A stretch of 64,000 nucleotides of DNA, from positions 1-64,000 of the forward strand of contig SSGH01000003.1 of the NCBI GenBank assembly GCA_008015835.1, in the 5' to 3' direction. A program made the position numbers and the translations under genes. The DNA comes from Lysobacter sp. (GTDB lineage: Bacteria > Pseudomonadota > Gammaproteobacteria > Xanthomonadales > Xanthomonadaceae). Below the pieces are notes generated by a model. It was not told the DNA's origin and did not search any database. It saw only the letters and a list, made by a program, of their open reading frames with translations. Shown in pieces: positions 9,720 through 19,208 of the stretch; the first letter of the stretch is position 1, and each line of letters starts with the position of its first letter.

Positions 9720-10718
9720 TTACAGCCCTAGCCGATCCCGCACCTCCGCCGCCACGCGCGCGGTTTCGCGCAGCGGCTCGACGTCGAACGGCGTCAACGT
9801 CGTGTCCATCGCGCGGATACGTCCCCGCGCCAGCAACGCATCGAGAAACGCGCGAGGCCGTCCGCGCACCCGCCCCGGATCGAACACGAACACCGGCGCG
9901 TGCGTCGCGCAGGCCTCGGTGATCATGTTCACCGAATCGGGCGAACACACGATTCGATCGGCCCAGGCAAGCAAGCCGGCATAGGGGTTTTCGCCGTCCT
10001 TTTCGTTTCGCCAGACGATTCCGGGCGTTTCGTCGTAGCGATGCGCGAGCACGCCGCGCAGCTCGCGGTCGGTGCGGCGCGAGGCGGTCAGCAGCACGCT
10101 GCCGCCGTCGCGGGCGAGGGCGACTTCCAGTTTCGACGCCAGCACTTCGAACGCCATGCGGTCGAAGCGCGCATGCCGGGTGCGTCCGCCCAGCAGCACC
10201 GCCGTGCGCGGGCGCGGAAGCTCGGCAAAGTGCGCGAATCGTTGTCGCGCCGCGTCGAGCCAGGCGTCGTCGATGGGGTGCAGGCTGCCGAGAGTCGCGA
10301 TCACGTTCGGCCCGCGAACGCGGTCGTGCTGCGGCACGATGACCAGATCCCAGGCGCTCGGGTCGATGCGCGGGTCGAGAATCTGCACCGTGCGGCCGCC
10401 GCGCGCGCGCAGCAACCGGGTCGCCAAGGCCGCCTGCCGCCCGCAGCCCACGGCGAGGGCCGGCGGGTGTTGCAGTAGCGCCTCGAAGTCGGGGCCGAAG
10501 GCGCGTTCGTCGCCGCCGATTCGACGCGGCGCCGCCCAGCGCCAGGGCCATCGCGACGCGAGCGTCGTCCGCAGAATCCCGGCGGCTGAGGGCGCGTCCG
10601 AATCGTTCGCGATTCGCGCCGCGACCGCCGCCGCCAGCGCATCCGCCTGCCGAACGTTGCCGGCGCGGCCATCGCTTAGCGAATAAATTTGTGGCGAATC
10701 GGCGCTTTTCGTCTGCAT
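9720..10718 (-). CDS. ELM1/GtrOC1-family putative nucleoside-diphospho-sugar binding protein
   Basis: A 332-residue protein of the 'mitochondrial fission ELM1' family (DUF1022). Motifs seen are [17 protein letters not shown] at the N-terminus and [20 protein letters not shown] near the C-terminus, which resembles a GT-B glycosyltransferase donor site. Bacterial members have no established function; a role in envelope glycan synthesis is only suggested by the fold-like motifs and by the LPS cluster a few kilobases away. It is convergent with the yqj trio. Confidence 0.8.
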   Translation of the reverse strand: MQTKSADSPQIYSLSDGRAGNVRQADALAAAVAARIANDSDAPSAAGILRTTLASRWPWRWAAPRRIGGDERAFGPDFEALLQHPPALAVGCGRQAALATRLLRARGGRTVQILDPRIDPSAWDLVIVPQHDRVRGPNVIATLGSLHPIDDAWLDAARQRFAHFAELPRPRTAVLLGGRTRHARFDRMAFEVLASKLEVALARDGGSVLLTASRRTDRELRGVLAHRYDETPGIVWRNEKDGENPYAGLLAWADRIVCSPDSVNMITEACATHAPVFVFDPGRVRGRPRAFLDALLARGRIRAMDTTLTPFDVEPLRETARVAAEVRDRLGL

Positions 10719-10827
10719 TGTTGCAATAGTCGGCCTGATACGTTCTCGTCGTGCGGCTGTTCAGGCCCGCCGTGGACTCTACACTGCCGGCCTGTCGAAT
10801 TCGCCCACGTTTCAGGACCCCTCCCGC

Positions 10828-11418
10828 ATGAACGCACCGCTCGACGATACCGCGCTCGACCAATTGTTCCGCACGGCTCGCACTTACAACCGCTTCGACG
10901 GCGAGATCGACGACGCCACCCTGCACCGGCTCTACGAACTCATGAAGTGGGGCCCGACCAGCGCCAATATGTCGCCCGCGCGGCTGATCTTCGTGAAAAG
11001 TCCCGAGGCGAAAGCGCGTTTGGCGCCCGCGTTGGACGAAGGCAACCGCGCTAAGACCCTGGCCGCGCCGGTGGTGGCGATTCTCGGCCACGACATGAAG
11101 TTCTACGACAAACTGCCGGTGCTGTTTCCGCACACCGACGCGCGCTCGTGGTTCGCGGGGAAACCCGAAGCCGCGTTGGAGACCGTCGCGCTGCGCAACG
11201 GCAGCCTGCAGGGCGCGTATCTGATCCTCGCCGCGCGCGCGCTGGGCCTGGATACCGGCCCGATGTCGGGCTTCGACAACGCCAAGGTCGACGCCGAGTT
11301 CTTCGCCGGCACCGCGATCCGCTCCAACTTCTTGGTCAACCTCGGTCGCGGCGATCCGGCCTCGATTTTCCCGCGTTCGCCGCGCCTGTCCTTCGACGAA
11401 GCCTGCCGCATCGAATGA
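10828..11418 (+). CDS. Malonic semialdehyde reductase-like nitroreductase (RutE family)
   Basis: A 196-residue FMN-dependent nitroreductase-fold protein. The N-terminal [10 protein letters not shown] and [18 protein letters not shown] segments and the [11 protein letters not shown] motif are those of the RutE/HadB subfamily, which reduces malonic semialdehyde to 3-hydroxypropionate in uracil breakdown. No other rut genes are near, so the physiological substrate is open. It is divergent from the ELM1 gene over 109 bases. Confidence 0.88.
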   Translation: MNAPLDDTALDQLFRTARTYNRFDGEIDDATLHRLYELMKWGPTSANMSPARLIFVKSPEAKARLAPALDEGNRAKTLAAPVVAILGHDMKFYDKLPVLFPHTDARSWFAGKPEAALETVALRNGSLQGAYLILAARALGLDTGPMSGFDNAKVDAEFFAGTAIRSNFLVNLGRGDPASIFPRSPRLSFDEACRIE

Positions 11419-11512
11419 TCGCGGCGTCGACGCACCGAATCGTGCGCCGATCGCCTCTCACCGCCGTCCCACGCTCGCATCCGCCATCCGCCCCTCTCAT
11501 CAGGACACGCCC

Positions 11513-12112
11513 ATGCACACGACATCGCCGAAATTGCTGACCGCCGCCGTTCTCTCGCTCGCGCTCGCCGCGGGCGCCGCCGTCGCCGCGCCGCTGACCT
11601 ACAAGATCGACGCCAACCACACCGACGTGGTCGCCAGTTGGAGCCACTTCGGCTTCTCCAACCCGATCGCGCATTTCGGCCAAGTCGACGGCGTCATCAC
11701 CTACGACCCGGCGAAAGTCGCGGACTCGAAAGTCGAAGTGACGATCCCGCTCGCCGGCCTGAATTCGCACGTGCCGGATTTCGACGCGCATCTGCGCAGC
11801 GACGATTTCTTCGACGCCGAAAAATTCCCGACCATCACCTTCAAGAGCACGTCGGTGAAGGCCGCGGGCAAAGGCAAGTTGGCGGTGACCGGCGACCTGA
11901 CCATCAAGGGCATCACCAAGCCGGTCACGTTGAACGTGACGATCAATAAGGTCGGCGTGCAGCCGATCGCCAAGCGCGAGGCGGCCGGTTTCAGCGCGAC
12001 CGCCACGATCAAGCGCACCGATTTCGATTTGGGCAAATACGTGCCGAACGTGAGCGACGAAGTGAAGCTGTCGATCACCACCGAAGCGATCGTGCCGAAG
12101 CCGGCCCAGTAA
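11513..12112 (+). CDS. YceI family periplasmic protein
   Basis: A 199-residue exported protein: residues 1-25 are a signal peptide (LLTAAVLSLALAAGAAVA then AAP) and the rest is a YceI-like lipocalin-fold domain with the family landmarks YKIDANHTDVVASWSHFGFS and KRTDFDLGKYVPNVSDEV. Family members bind isoprenoid-type lipids such as polyprenyl chains in the periplasm. It lies 94 bases after the nitroreductase and is followed by a hairpin terminator. Confidence 0.92.
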   Translation: MHTTSPKLLTAAVLSLALAAGAAVAAPLTYKIDANHTDVVASWSHFGFSNPIAHFGQVDGVITYDPAKVADSKVEVTIPLAGLNSHVPDFDAHLRSDDFFDAEKFPTITFKSTSVKAAGKGKLAVTGDLTIKGITKPVTLNVTINKVGVQPIAKREAAGFSATATIKRTDFDLGKYVPNVSDEVKLSITTEAIVPKPAQ

Positions 12113-12135
12113 GCGCGGAGAACGCGATACGGTCG

Positions 12136-12171
12136 AGAACACGGGTCGCGAACGCGGCCCGTGTTCGTTTT
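12136..12171 (+). terminator. Rho-independent terminator of yceI
   Basis: A 9-bp stem (GAACACGGG at 12136 with CCCGTGTTC ending at 12166) is followed by GTTTTC, between the convergent yceI and GST genes. Confidence 0.7.
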
Positions 12172-12821
12172 CAGGCATCCGCACGCTCCGGCGGCGGCGC
12201 GTCGAAGACGTAGAGCGTCGCCTGCGCCGACGCGCGTTCGCCGAAGGCGGCGACGAAATCGACGAGATTCGGCATCGGCGACAGATCGATCGGATTGCGG
12301 AACGGCAGGTGTTCGAGCAAGGCGTACAGGCCCAGGTCGAACAGTGCGATGCGGTCGGCGGGCAGCGCGCCATGGATCTCGTACAAGTGCCCGTCCAGCC
12401 ACGCCAGACACAGCATCAGACTCGCGCGCCGCTTGCGCGACGTCGCGTCCTGCGGGCGTCGGCTCACGATTTCGTGGAACACCACTTCGACCTGCGCGGC
12501 CATGACGTGCGCCAGCACCTCGTGCGCGTTCATCAGCAGCGCGCTCCGCGCTTGCTCGGGCCAAAACACTCGCGCCTCGCCGTCGTTCGCGGCGGCGGCG
12601 ACGAGCCGGCAGGCGTTCAGGCTGCCCCAAACGGTGGTCTCGCCGAGGCGAGCGGCCGGCAACTTCAGCGCCGGATTGCCCGCGTAGACGGCGGGGGCTT
12701 CGCTCAGCAGGTCGTGGATGGGCCGCAGCGCGTAGGGCACATCGAGTTCGTGCGCCAGCAGGCGGACCAGACGGGTGTAGTGCGAGCTACGGCGGCCGAC
12801 GATCTCGAGCGTGGTCGACAT
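12171..12821 (-). CDS. Glutathione S-transferase family protein
   Basis: A 216-residue protein with a thioredoxin-like N-terminal domain (TTLEIVGRRSSHYTRLVRLL, then ALKLPAARLGETTVWGSLNACRLV containing the cis-Pro and glutathione gamma-glutamyl-site region) and an all-helical C-terminal domain with SLMLCLAWLDGHL. Substrate is unknown. The ATG at 12821 was chosen because the upstream extension is not protein-like and GGGAG precedes it. It is divergent from the zinc-finger gene. Confidence 0.85.
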   Translation of the reverse strand: MSTTLEIVGRRSSHYTRLVRLLAHELDVPYALRPIHDLLSEAPAVYAGNPALKLPAARLGETTVWGSLNACRLVAAAANDGEARVFWPEQARSALLMNAHEVLAHVMAAQVEVVFHEIVSRRPQDATSRKRRASLMLCLAWLDGHLYEIHGALPADRIALFDLGLYALLEHLPFRNPIDLSPMPNLVDFVAAFGERASAQATLYVFDAPPPERADA

Positions 12822-12930
12822 GGAACAACTCCCGCGGGGGTGGCGTTCCGAGATGGTAGCGGCGTCGGAATCCGCCGGCTGGGCTAAAATGCCGCTTCCG
12901 CGCAGGACGCCTGCCCACGATCGCACGCCC

Positions 12931-13122
12931 ATGACCGCTCAAGCCACGCCCGCCAACGCCCAGCAACGCTACGACGTGCATCGCAGCGACCTGCCGCTGA
13001 GCTGTCCGTCCCCGGCCATGGCGCTGTGGAATTCGCATCCGCGCGTGTATCTGCCGATCGAAGCCGAAGGCGGCACCTCGACCTGCCCGTACTGCGGCGC
13101 GGTTTACGTCCTCGTCGATTGA
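12931..13122 (+). CDS. Small zinc-finger (zf-CHCC type) protein
   Basis: A 63-residue protein with the zf-CHCC pattern: one Cys (LSCPSP), a His (NSHPRVYLP) and CPYCGAVY near the C-terminus, similar to the zinc-binding part of the NDUFS6 complex I subunit. Bacterial stand-alone members are uncharacterised. It lies 115 bases before the LPS glycosyltransferase genes. Confidence 0.87.
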   Translation: MTAQATPANAQQRYDVHRSDLPLSCPSPAMALWNSHPRVYLPIEAEGGTSTCPYCGAVYVLVD

Positions 13123-13237
13123 TTCGATCGCGCGCCGCCTCCCGCTCGCGTCGGGCGCCGAGCGTGCGCGTAGGCGACGCATCGGCGCGGAACGCCCGAC
13201 GACCGATGCCCACGCCCCACCGACAGGCTGCGCCGCC

Positions 13238-14446
13238 ATGCGTCGGCTGACCGTCGTTCAACTGTTGCCCGCGCTGCATTCCGGCGGCGTCGAGCGCTCC
13301 ACGCTGGAAATCGCCGACGCCCTCGTGCGCGCCGGGCATCGCGCCTTGGTGGTCTCCGCGGGCGGGCGGCTGGTGCCGCGTTTGGAAGCCTCGGGCGCGG
13401 AACACATCGCGCTCGATATCGGCCGCAAATCGCCGTCGACGCTGCTGCGGATCGCGCGTTTGCGTCGGGTCTTGGTCGACGTCGGCGCCGACATCGTGCA
13501 TGCCCGCTCGCGGCTGCCGGCGTGGATCGGCCGGTTCGCGTTGAACGGGTTGCCGCTGGCGCAACGTCCGCGCTTCGTCACCACCGTCCACGGCTTGAAT
13601 TCGCCCTCGCGCTACAGCGCGATCATGGCCCGCGGCGAGCGCACGATCTGCGTGTCGGAGACGGTGCGCGAGTACGTGCTGCGGCATTACCCCGACACCG
13701 ACCCCGCGCGCCTGCGGGTGATCCCGCGCGGCATCGATCCGGCCGCGTTCCCGCGTGCGGCGTCGCCCGATCCCGCGGCGCGCGCGCGCGCGGTCGCGCG
13801 ACATCCCGAACTGGGCGGCGATGGTCCGCTGCTGCTGTTGCCCGGGCGCGGCACGCGCCTGAAAGGCCATGCCGATGCGCTGGCCGTGCTGAAAGCGTTG
13901 CGCGACGACGGCGTGGACGCGCGGCTGTGGATGCCCGGCGCGCGCGAACCCGGACGCGAACGCTACGTCGCCGAATTGGAGGCCGAAGCCCGCGCGATGG
14001 GCGTCGCCGATGCGCTGGCGATGACCGATGTCACCGACGCCATCGCCGAGGCCTATGCCGCCAGCGATCTGGTGCTGCAGCTCTCGCGCAAACCCGAATC
14101 GTTCGGACGCACGGTGATCGAGGCGCTGTCGGTCGGTCGACCGGTGGTGGGCTGGGCGCACGGCGGCGTCGGCGAACTGCTGCGCGAGCTGTATCCCGCG
14201 GGCGCGGTGCCGCCGTTCGACGTCGCCGCGCTCGCGCAGACGGTCCGGGCGGTAGTCGCGACGGCCGCGCTGGACGACGCGCGCGTGTCGGCGGGCGATC
14301 GCGACGGCGGCGATGGCGACGACGGCCGACTCTCGGCGCGGCTTCCGGCTACGATGCCGGAACGTCTGCGCCGCTATCGTCTCGACAGCATGCAGCACGC
14401 CACCTTGGCCTGTTACGAAGACCTGATGTCCACTCCGCGCGCATGA
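13238..14446 (+). CDS. Glycosyltransferase family 4 (GT-B) protein, LPS core
   Basis: A 402-residue retaining GT-B glycosyltransferase. The N-terminal acceptor domain opens LLPALHSGGVERSTLEIADA, and the C-terminal donor domain has the E-x7-E motif in KPESFGRTVIEALSVGRPVV. It likely adds a sugar to the LPS core at the inner membrane, judged from the neighbours: the stop overlaps the O-antigen ligase gene by four bases, followed by GT2, LpxL and WaaA genes. Sugar specificity cannot be read. Confidence 0.88.
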   Translation: MRRLTVVQLLPALHSGGVERSTLEIADALVRAGHRALVVSAGGRLVPRLEASGAEHIALDIGRKSPSTLLRIARLRRVLVDVGADIVHARSRLPAWIGRFALNGLPLAQRPRFVTTVHGLNSPSRYSAIMARGERTICVSETVREYVLRHYPDTDPARLRVIPRGIDPAAFPRAASPDPAARARAVARHPELGGDGPLLLLPGRGTRLKGHADALAVLKALRDDGVDARLWMPGAREPGRERYVAELEAEARAMGVADALAMTDVTDAIAEAYAASDLVLQLSRKPESFGRTVIEALSVGRPVVGWAHGGVGELLRELYPAGAVPPFDVAALAQTVRAVVATAALDDARVSAGDRDGGDGDDGRLSARLPATMPERLRRYRLDSMQHATLACYEDLMSTPRA

Positions 14447-15792
14447 CCGCCACCGACGCCCCGCACGACGCGTACGACGCGCACGGCACTTCGCCGCGCG
14501 TGGGTTGGCGCTGGGCGCCGTTCTGGGTGCTGGCCTATGTCGCGCTCTGGCCGCTGCCGGGCATCGCGCAGAGCGTGCTGTCGCTGGGCGCGCTGATCGC
14601 GATCGGTCGCTTGCTGTACGTGCGCTTCCGCGGCGGTGGCGCCTTGCTCAGCGCGCAGGCGTGGGCGCTCACCAGCGTGCTCTTCTTCGCGTATTGGTTG
14701 CCGGAACTGTTCGCCGCGGTGGATGCGGCGAATCGTCTGGAGGCGTTCCGCGAAGTCGCCGTCGATCTGCGCTTCTTGCCGTTCCTGTGGCTCGCGGCGG
14801 CGGCGGTGGCGGATGCGCGCGGCCGTCGTATCAGTTTCGTCGGCATCGCGATCGTCGTCGGCGTGTGGACGCTGGATGCGTTGATCCAAGCCGTCGGCGG
14901 CATCAGTCCGATCTTCGCCGCGCTCGACGCGGGCAAACACGCGGTGAGCGGCCACGGCTTCTGCACCGACGCCGAAATCACCGCCTTGGATCGGCTCAGC
15001 GGCGCGTTCGGCCCGTGCAATCTCAAACTCGGCGTGGTGCTGGCGAGCCTGTCGCCGTTCGCGCTGCACGCGTCCGCGCGCAAGTTCGGCAATACCGGCT
15101 GGTTCGTCGCCGCCGCCGCGATCGGCGCGGCGATCTTGTTGGCCGGTTCGCGCGCCTCGTGGATCACCTACGGCTTGGTGCTGCTGGCCTCCGGTTGGCG
15201 CACGCTCGGCGCGCGGCGGTTGACAGCAGTGTTCGCGTTCGGCGCGGTGTTGCTCGCGGCGCTGTTCTTCCTGTCGCCGCAGGTGCGCGAGCGCATCGAG
15301 CGCACCACGCATGCCTTGACCGCCGATGCGCAGGGCGTCGACAGCGCGCTGTCGGGCCGCGGACGCATCTGGGGCGCGGCCTTGTGCATGGCGAAGACGC
15401 ATCCGATCAACGGCGTCGGGCCGCGCGGCTTCCGCGACGCGTTCCCGGCCTGCGATCCGGAGCCCGATAAGATCGCCGAATGGGGCTTGGGCCCGGCGTT
15501 CCATGCGCATCAGATCGTGTTGGAAATCCTCAGCGAAACCGGCCTCATCGGCGTGCTGCTGTGGTTGGCCGGCGTGGCCTTGGCGCGTCGCGCGTGGCGC
15601 TACGCCGAACCCGCCGCGCGCGAAGCCGCCTATCCGGCGATGTTGGCGCTGGCGGCGACGGTGTTCCCGCTGAACACGCACTTGGCGTTCTATTCCAGTT
15701 TCTGGGGCGGCGCGACGTTGCTGTTGGCCGCGCTCTACGCCGGCAGCCTGCTGGGCCGCGACGCGCCCGAATCCGCATCCGCATCCGCATGA
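14443..15792 (+). CDS. O-antigen ligase/Wzy-type membrane protein
   Basis: A 449-residue polytopic membrane protein starting in an ATGA overlap. The O-antigen ligase (WaaL/Wzy_C, PF04932) region is visible as LLAGSRASWITYGLVLLASG, GRGRIWGAALCMAKTHPING and FHAHQIVLEILSETGLIG, with the conserved Arg and the periplasmic-loop His. It probably joins an oligosaccharide to lipid A-core or polymerises glycan in the inner membrane. Which of the two cannot be decided from sequence. It sits between two glycosyltransferase genes in one operon. Confidence 0.85.
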   Translation: MTATDAPHDAYDAHGTSPRVGWRWAPFWVLAYVALWPLPGIAQSVLSLGALIAIGRLLYVRFRGGGALLSAQAWALTSVLFFAYWLPELFAAVDAANRLEAFREVAVDLRFLPFLWLAAAAVADARGRRISFVGIAIVVGVWTLDALIQAVGGISPIFAALDAGKHAVSGHGFCTDAEITALDRLSGAFGPCNLKLGVVLASLSPFALHASARKFGNTGWFVAAAAIGAAILLAGSRASWITYGLVLLASGWRTLGARRLTAVFAFGAVLLAALFFLSPQVRERIERTTHALTADAQGVDSALSGRGRIWGAALCMAKTHPINGVGPRGFRDAFPACDPEPDKIAEWGLGPAFHAHQIVLEILSETGLIGVLLWLAGVALARRAWRYAEPAAREAAYPAMLALAATVFPLNTHLAFYSSFWGGATLLLAALYAGSLLGRDAPESASASA

Positions 15793-16586
15793 GCGCGCCG
15801 CGACAACGGCTGTCCGCGGTCGTCACCACGTTCGACAACGCCGACACCATCGAACGCTGTTTGCGCAGCGTCGCGTTCTGCGACGAGATCGTGGTGCTCG
15901 ATTCGGGCTCGACCGACGCCACTCGCGCGATCGCCGAGCGTCTCGGCGCGCGCACGATCGTCGAGCCGTTCAAGGGCTACAGCGCGCAGAAACAGTCCGC
16001 GATCGATCACGCCGCCCACGATTGGGTGCTGCTGCTGGATTCGGACGAATGGCTCGACGATGGCGCCGCGCCGGAGGTGCTGCGCGCGATCGTGTCGGGC
16101 GGCTCCGCCGGTTACAGTCTGCGTCGCCGCGAATGGCTGTTTTGGCGCTGGCAATCGCCGCGCAGTCGTCATAACCGCTACGTGCGCCTGTTCGACCGCC
16201 GACGCGCGCGCATGAGCGGGCATCGCGTCCACGAAACCGTGGTGGTCGATGAGGGTGTCGACGGCGGCGTCGATGCGATCGACGCGCTGCTCTGGCATCG
16301 CGGCGACCGCGATATCGCCGCGAAAACCGATAAGGCGAATCGCTATTCCAGCCTGCAGGCGCAGGAGCGTCGCGAGAAGCGCATTTCGTTTTTGCGCCTG
16401 CGCATGGTCGGGTATTCGAGCGTCGCGTTCTGGCGCTATTACCTGCTGCGCGGGCATTGGCGGGCGGGCTGGGCCGGGTACATCGCTGCGCGCATCCACG
16501 CGTTCTATGCGTTCCAGAAATACGCGAAGTCGTACGAAGCGCAGCGCCATGGCGAGGCCGAACGCGAAGACGCTTCGTCGTCGTAA
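15789..16586 (+). CDS. Glycosyltransferase family 2 (LPS core, WaaE-like)
   Basis: A 265-residue GT-A enzyme with SAVVTTFDNADTIERCLRS at the N-terminus, LDSGSTDATRAIAERLGAR and the D-x-D metal motif in LLLDSDEWLDD. The layout resembles beta-1,4-glucosyltransferase WaaE/KdtX proteins of the LPS inner core. It overlaps the preceding ligase gene by four bases (ATGA), which places it in the same operon. Donor and acceptor are not known. Confidence 0.88.
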   Translation: MSAPRQRLSAVVTTFDNADTIERCLRSVAFCDEIVVLDSGSTDATRAIAERLGARTIVEPFKGYSAQKQSAIDHAAHDWVLLLDSDEWLDDGAAPEVLRAIVSGGSAGYSLRRREWLFWRWQSPRSRHNRYVRLFDRRRARMSGHRVHETVVVDEGVDGGVDAIDALLWHRGDRDIAAKTDKANRYSSLQAQERREKRISFLRLRMVGYSSVAFWRYYLLRGHWRAGWAGYIAARIHAFYAFQKYAKSYEAQRHGEAEREDASSS

Positions 16587-16604
16587 CCTTCGGTCTCGAA
16601 AGTC

Positions 16605-17519
16605 TCAGTTCTCGTAAACCGAACGCCCATCCGGCTGCCGTTTGAACCGGCGATGGATCCACAAATACTGTTCCGGCGCCTCGCGCGCCATGGTTTCGAT
16701 CGCGCCGATCACCCGCGCGGTGTCGGCGGCGGCGTCTTCGCTGGGGAAATCCTCGAACGCCGGCCAGAACCGCAGCGTGTAGCCGCCGTCGTCGCGTCGC
16801 CAGTGCTGGAACATCACCACCGCCGCGCCCGACAGTCGCGCCAGTTGATGGGTGGAACTTAGGCTTTTCGCCGGTTGACCGAAGAACGGCACGAACACGC
16901 TCTCGCCTTTGCTCGGGTCTTGATCGGGCGCGTACCACAGCAGGCCGCCGCGCTTCAGGTGCTTCACCGCGCCGCGCAAATCCTGTTTCTTGAACATGCC
17001 CGCGGCGTAGCGCGAACGTCCGCGCAGCACCGCCCATTCCATCGCCGGCTGCGGATACGGCCGATACATCCCCGCCAACGGCACCGCATCGCAGGCGAGC
17101 CGCGCGCACATTTCCAGCGTGGTGAAATGTCCCGACACCACGATCGCCCCGCGGCCTTCGGCGCGCGCGTCTTCGAGGTGCTCGACGCCCTCGATGCGTA
17201 GCCCGCGGCGCTGCGGTTGCACGTCACCCCACCACGCGCGGCCGAATTCGAACAGCGCGATGCCGAGCGCGTCGAAATGCCGCCGCAACAGCGCCGCGCG
17301 TTCGCGCGCGTCGAGCGCGGGGAAGCACAACTCGAGATTGCGCGCGGCCACGCGACGACGCCCGCGCAGCGCGATCCGCAGCGCGAACCCGAAGACGCGG
17401 CCGAGCGCGCGCTGCAGCGGCCACGGTAAACGCGCCGACAGCGCCAACGCGCCGATCCCGGCCCATGCGGGCCAATCGCGGGGCGAACGCGGCGGTGGGG
17501 CGTCGAAGGGAAAGGCCAT
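16605..17519 (-). CDS. Lipid A biosynthesis acyltransferase (LpxL/HtrB family)
   Basis: A 304-residue lysophospholipid/Kdo2-lipid A acyltransferase. The catalytic HX4(D/E) motif is His131-Glu136 in SGHFTTLEM, and the family's RNLELCFPALDARERAALL is seen near residues 60-80. It should add the secondary (laurate/myristate-type) chain to lipid A on the cytoplasmic face of the inner membrane. It lies convergent with the GT2 gene and divergent from waaA over 122 bases, in line with coordinated LPS synthesis. Confidence 0.9.
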   Translation of the reverse strand: MAFPFDAPPPRSPRDWPAWAGIGALALSARLPWPLQRALGRVFGFALRIALRGRRRVAARNLELCFPALDARERAALLRRHFDALGIALFEFGRAWWGDVQPQRRGLRIEGVEHLEDARAEGRGAIVVSGHFTTLEMCARLACDAVPLAGMYRPYPQPAMEWAVLRGRSRYAAGMFKKQDLRGAVKHLKRGGLLWYAPDQDPSKGESVFVPFFGQPAKSLSSTHQLARLSGAAVVMFQHWRRDDGGYTLRFWPAFEDFPSEDAAADTARVIGAIETMAREAPEQYLWIHRRFKRQPDGRSVYEN

Positions 17520-17641
17520 GCGGCATTGTAAGGCGCGGGCCCGTATCGCCGCTTCGAGCGCAATGGTTCGAGCTCGCGGGCTCGACCTCGAGGCGTCGAC
17601 CGCGCGGACGCTTCGCCCTGCCGACCCGGTATCCTGTGCGG

Positions 17642-19021
17642 ATGCGGGCCGGCCCCTTCGAACGTGCGATCGAACTCACCCTGCGCGGCCTGTATTCGGC
17701 CGCGCTGTACGTGCTGCTGCCGATCACGCTGTATCACTTGGTTTGGCGCGGGTTCCGGCAGCGCGCCTACCTGCTGCGCTGGGACGAGCGTTACGCGCTG
17801 TATCGCGAACCGCCCACCGAGGCGCAGGCCGCGCGCCAGACCGAAGCCGCTTCGGCGATTGCGTCGGACCGCGCGCAGGCGGAAGACGTCGAGCACGTCT
17901 GGGTGCATGCGGTGTCGGTCGGCGAGGTGAACGCCGCCGCGCCGTTGATCAACGCGCTGTTGCGCGAACATCCGCATCTGCGCCTGCTCATCACCACCAT
18001 CACGCCGACCGGCTCCGATCGCGTGCGCGCGCTGTGGGGCGCGCGCGTGCGGCACGTGTATCTGCCCTACGACCTGACCGGCGCGGTGAAGCGTTTTCTG
18101 CGTCGGCATCGTCCGCGCTTGGCGCTGATCGTCGAAACCGAACTGTGGCCGAATCTGCTGTTCGCCTGTCGCGACCACGGCATCCCGGCGTACTTGGTCA
18201 ACGCGCGTTTGTCCGAGCGTTCGTTGCGGGGTTATCGCGCGCTGCGGCCGCTGGTGGGGCGCGCGCTGCGCACCTTGCGCAACGTGGCCGCGCAGTCCGA
18301 AGGCGACGCCGAACGTTTCGCGCGTTTGGGCGCGCGGCCCGATCAGCTCATCGTCTGCGGCAATCTCAAGTACGACACGCCGGTCGACCCCGCGATCGCG
18401 ATTTTCGCGCGCGAATTCCGCGCCTCCTGCGGCGAGCGCCCGGTGTGGATCGCGGCGAGCACGCATCCCGACGAAGAAGCGGCGATGCTGGAGATCGACC
18501 GCCGTCTGCGCGCGCAGCGGCCGCAACTGCTGATGCTGTGGGCGCCGCGGCATCCCGAGCGGTTCCGCCCCGCGACGCAATCGGCGATCGACGGCGGCCT
18601 GCGCGTGGCGACCCGCAAACTCACGCGATTGCCCGATCGCGAAGACGCGGTGTTCGTGATCGACACCTTGGGCGAGCTGATGGGCTTCTACGCCTGCGCC
18701 GATGTCGCGTTCGTCGGCGGCAGCCTGCAGCCGATCGGCGGGCATAACCTGCTTGAGCCCGCGGCCGTCGGCACCGCGGTCGTCACCGGGCCGCATCTGC
18801 ATAACTTCAGCGATATCGCCGCGCAGATGCGCGCCGCCGACGCGCTGCGCGTGGTCGACGACGCCGACGCCGCGGCCGATGCGCTCAGCGCGCTTTTGGA
18901 CGACGCCGACGAACGCGCGCGGATGGCGCGCGCGGGCTTGGCGCTGGTGGAGCAGGGCCGCGGCGCGCTGCAGCGCACGTTGGCGCTGATCGCGGACGCC
19001 GTCGCCGCGCCGGAGCGATAG
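17642..19021 (+). CDS. waaA: 3-deoxy-D-manno-octulosonic acid (Kdo) transferase
   Basis: WaaA transfers Kdo from CMP-Kdo to lipid IVA, the first step of the LPS inner core. The protein has 459 residues from the ATG at 17642, slightly longer than the usual ~420-430. After an N-terminal membrane anchor (LYSAALYVLLPITLYHLVW) come WVHAVSVGEVNAAAPLINAL, the acceptor-side ETELWPNLL and, near the C-terminus, GGSLQPIGGHNLLEPAAVG. The extra length is mostly an insert around residues 60-80 after YALYREPP. The upstream in-frame extension is not protein-like, so this start was chosen. Confidence 0.95.
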   Translation: MRAGPFERAIELTLRGLYSAALYVLLPITLYHLVWRGFRQRAYLLRWDERYALYREPPTEAQAARQTEAASAIASDRAQAEDVEHVWVHAVSVGEVNAAAPLINALLREHPHLRLLITTITPTGSDRVRALWGARVRHVYLPYDLTGAVKRFLRRHRPRLALIVETELWPNLLFACRDHGIPAYLVNARLSERSLRGYRALRPLVGRALRTLRNVAAQSEGDAERFARLGARPDQLIVCGNLKYDTPVDPAIAIFAREFRASCGERPVWIAASTHPDEEAAMLEIDRRLRAQRPQLLMLWAPRHPERFRPATQSAIDGGLRVATRKLTRLPDREDAVFVIDTLGELMGFYACADVAFVGGSLQPIGGHNLLEPAAVGTAVVTGPHLHNFSDIAAQMRAADALRVVDDADAAADALSALLDDADERARMARAGLALVEQGRGALQRTLALIADAVAAPER

Positions 19022-19082
19022 GGCGGGCTTAAGTCCCCAAACGCGATTCGATCTTGCGTGTTCGAACGAGTGGTCCGTATAG

Positions 19083-19121
19083 AAAAACGAACGCCGCGCG
19101 ACTCGCGTCGTGCGGCGTTCG
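19083..19121 (-). terminator. Terminator after the TolC-family gene
   Basis: A 9-bp stem (GAACGCCGC and GCGGCGTTC) is followed on the minus strand by CGTTTTT, so it ends the TolC-family transcript. The spacer next to it (about 19165-19200) also holds a 15-base unit (GCGATGGAACGATCA) repeated nearly twice. Confidence 0.65.
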
Positions 19122-19208
19122 GTGCGTCGGATGCGCGCGCCGCACGGCGGCGGCGAAACGGCCGGCGATGGAACGATCAGCGATGGAACGATCGGCGATA
19201 AGGCGCGA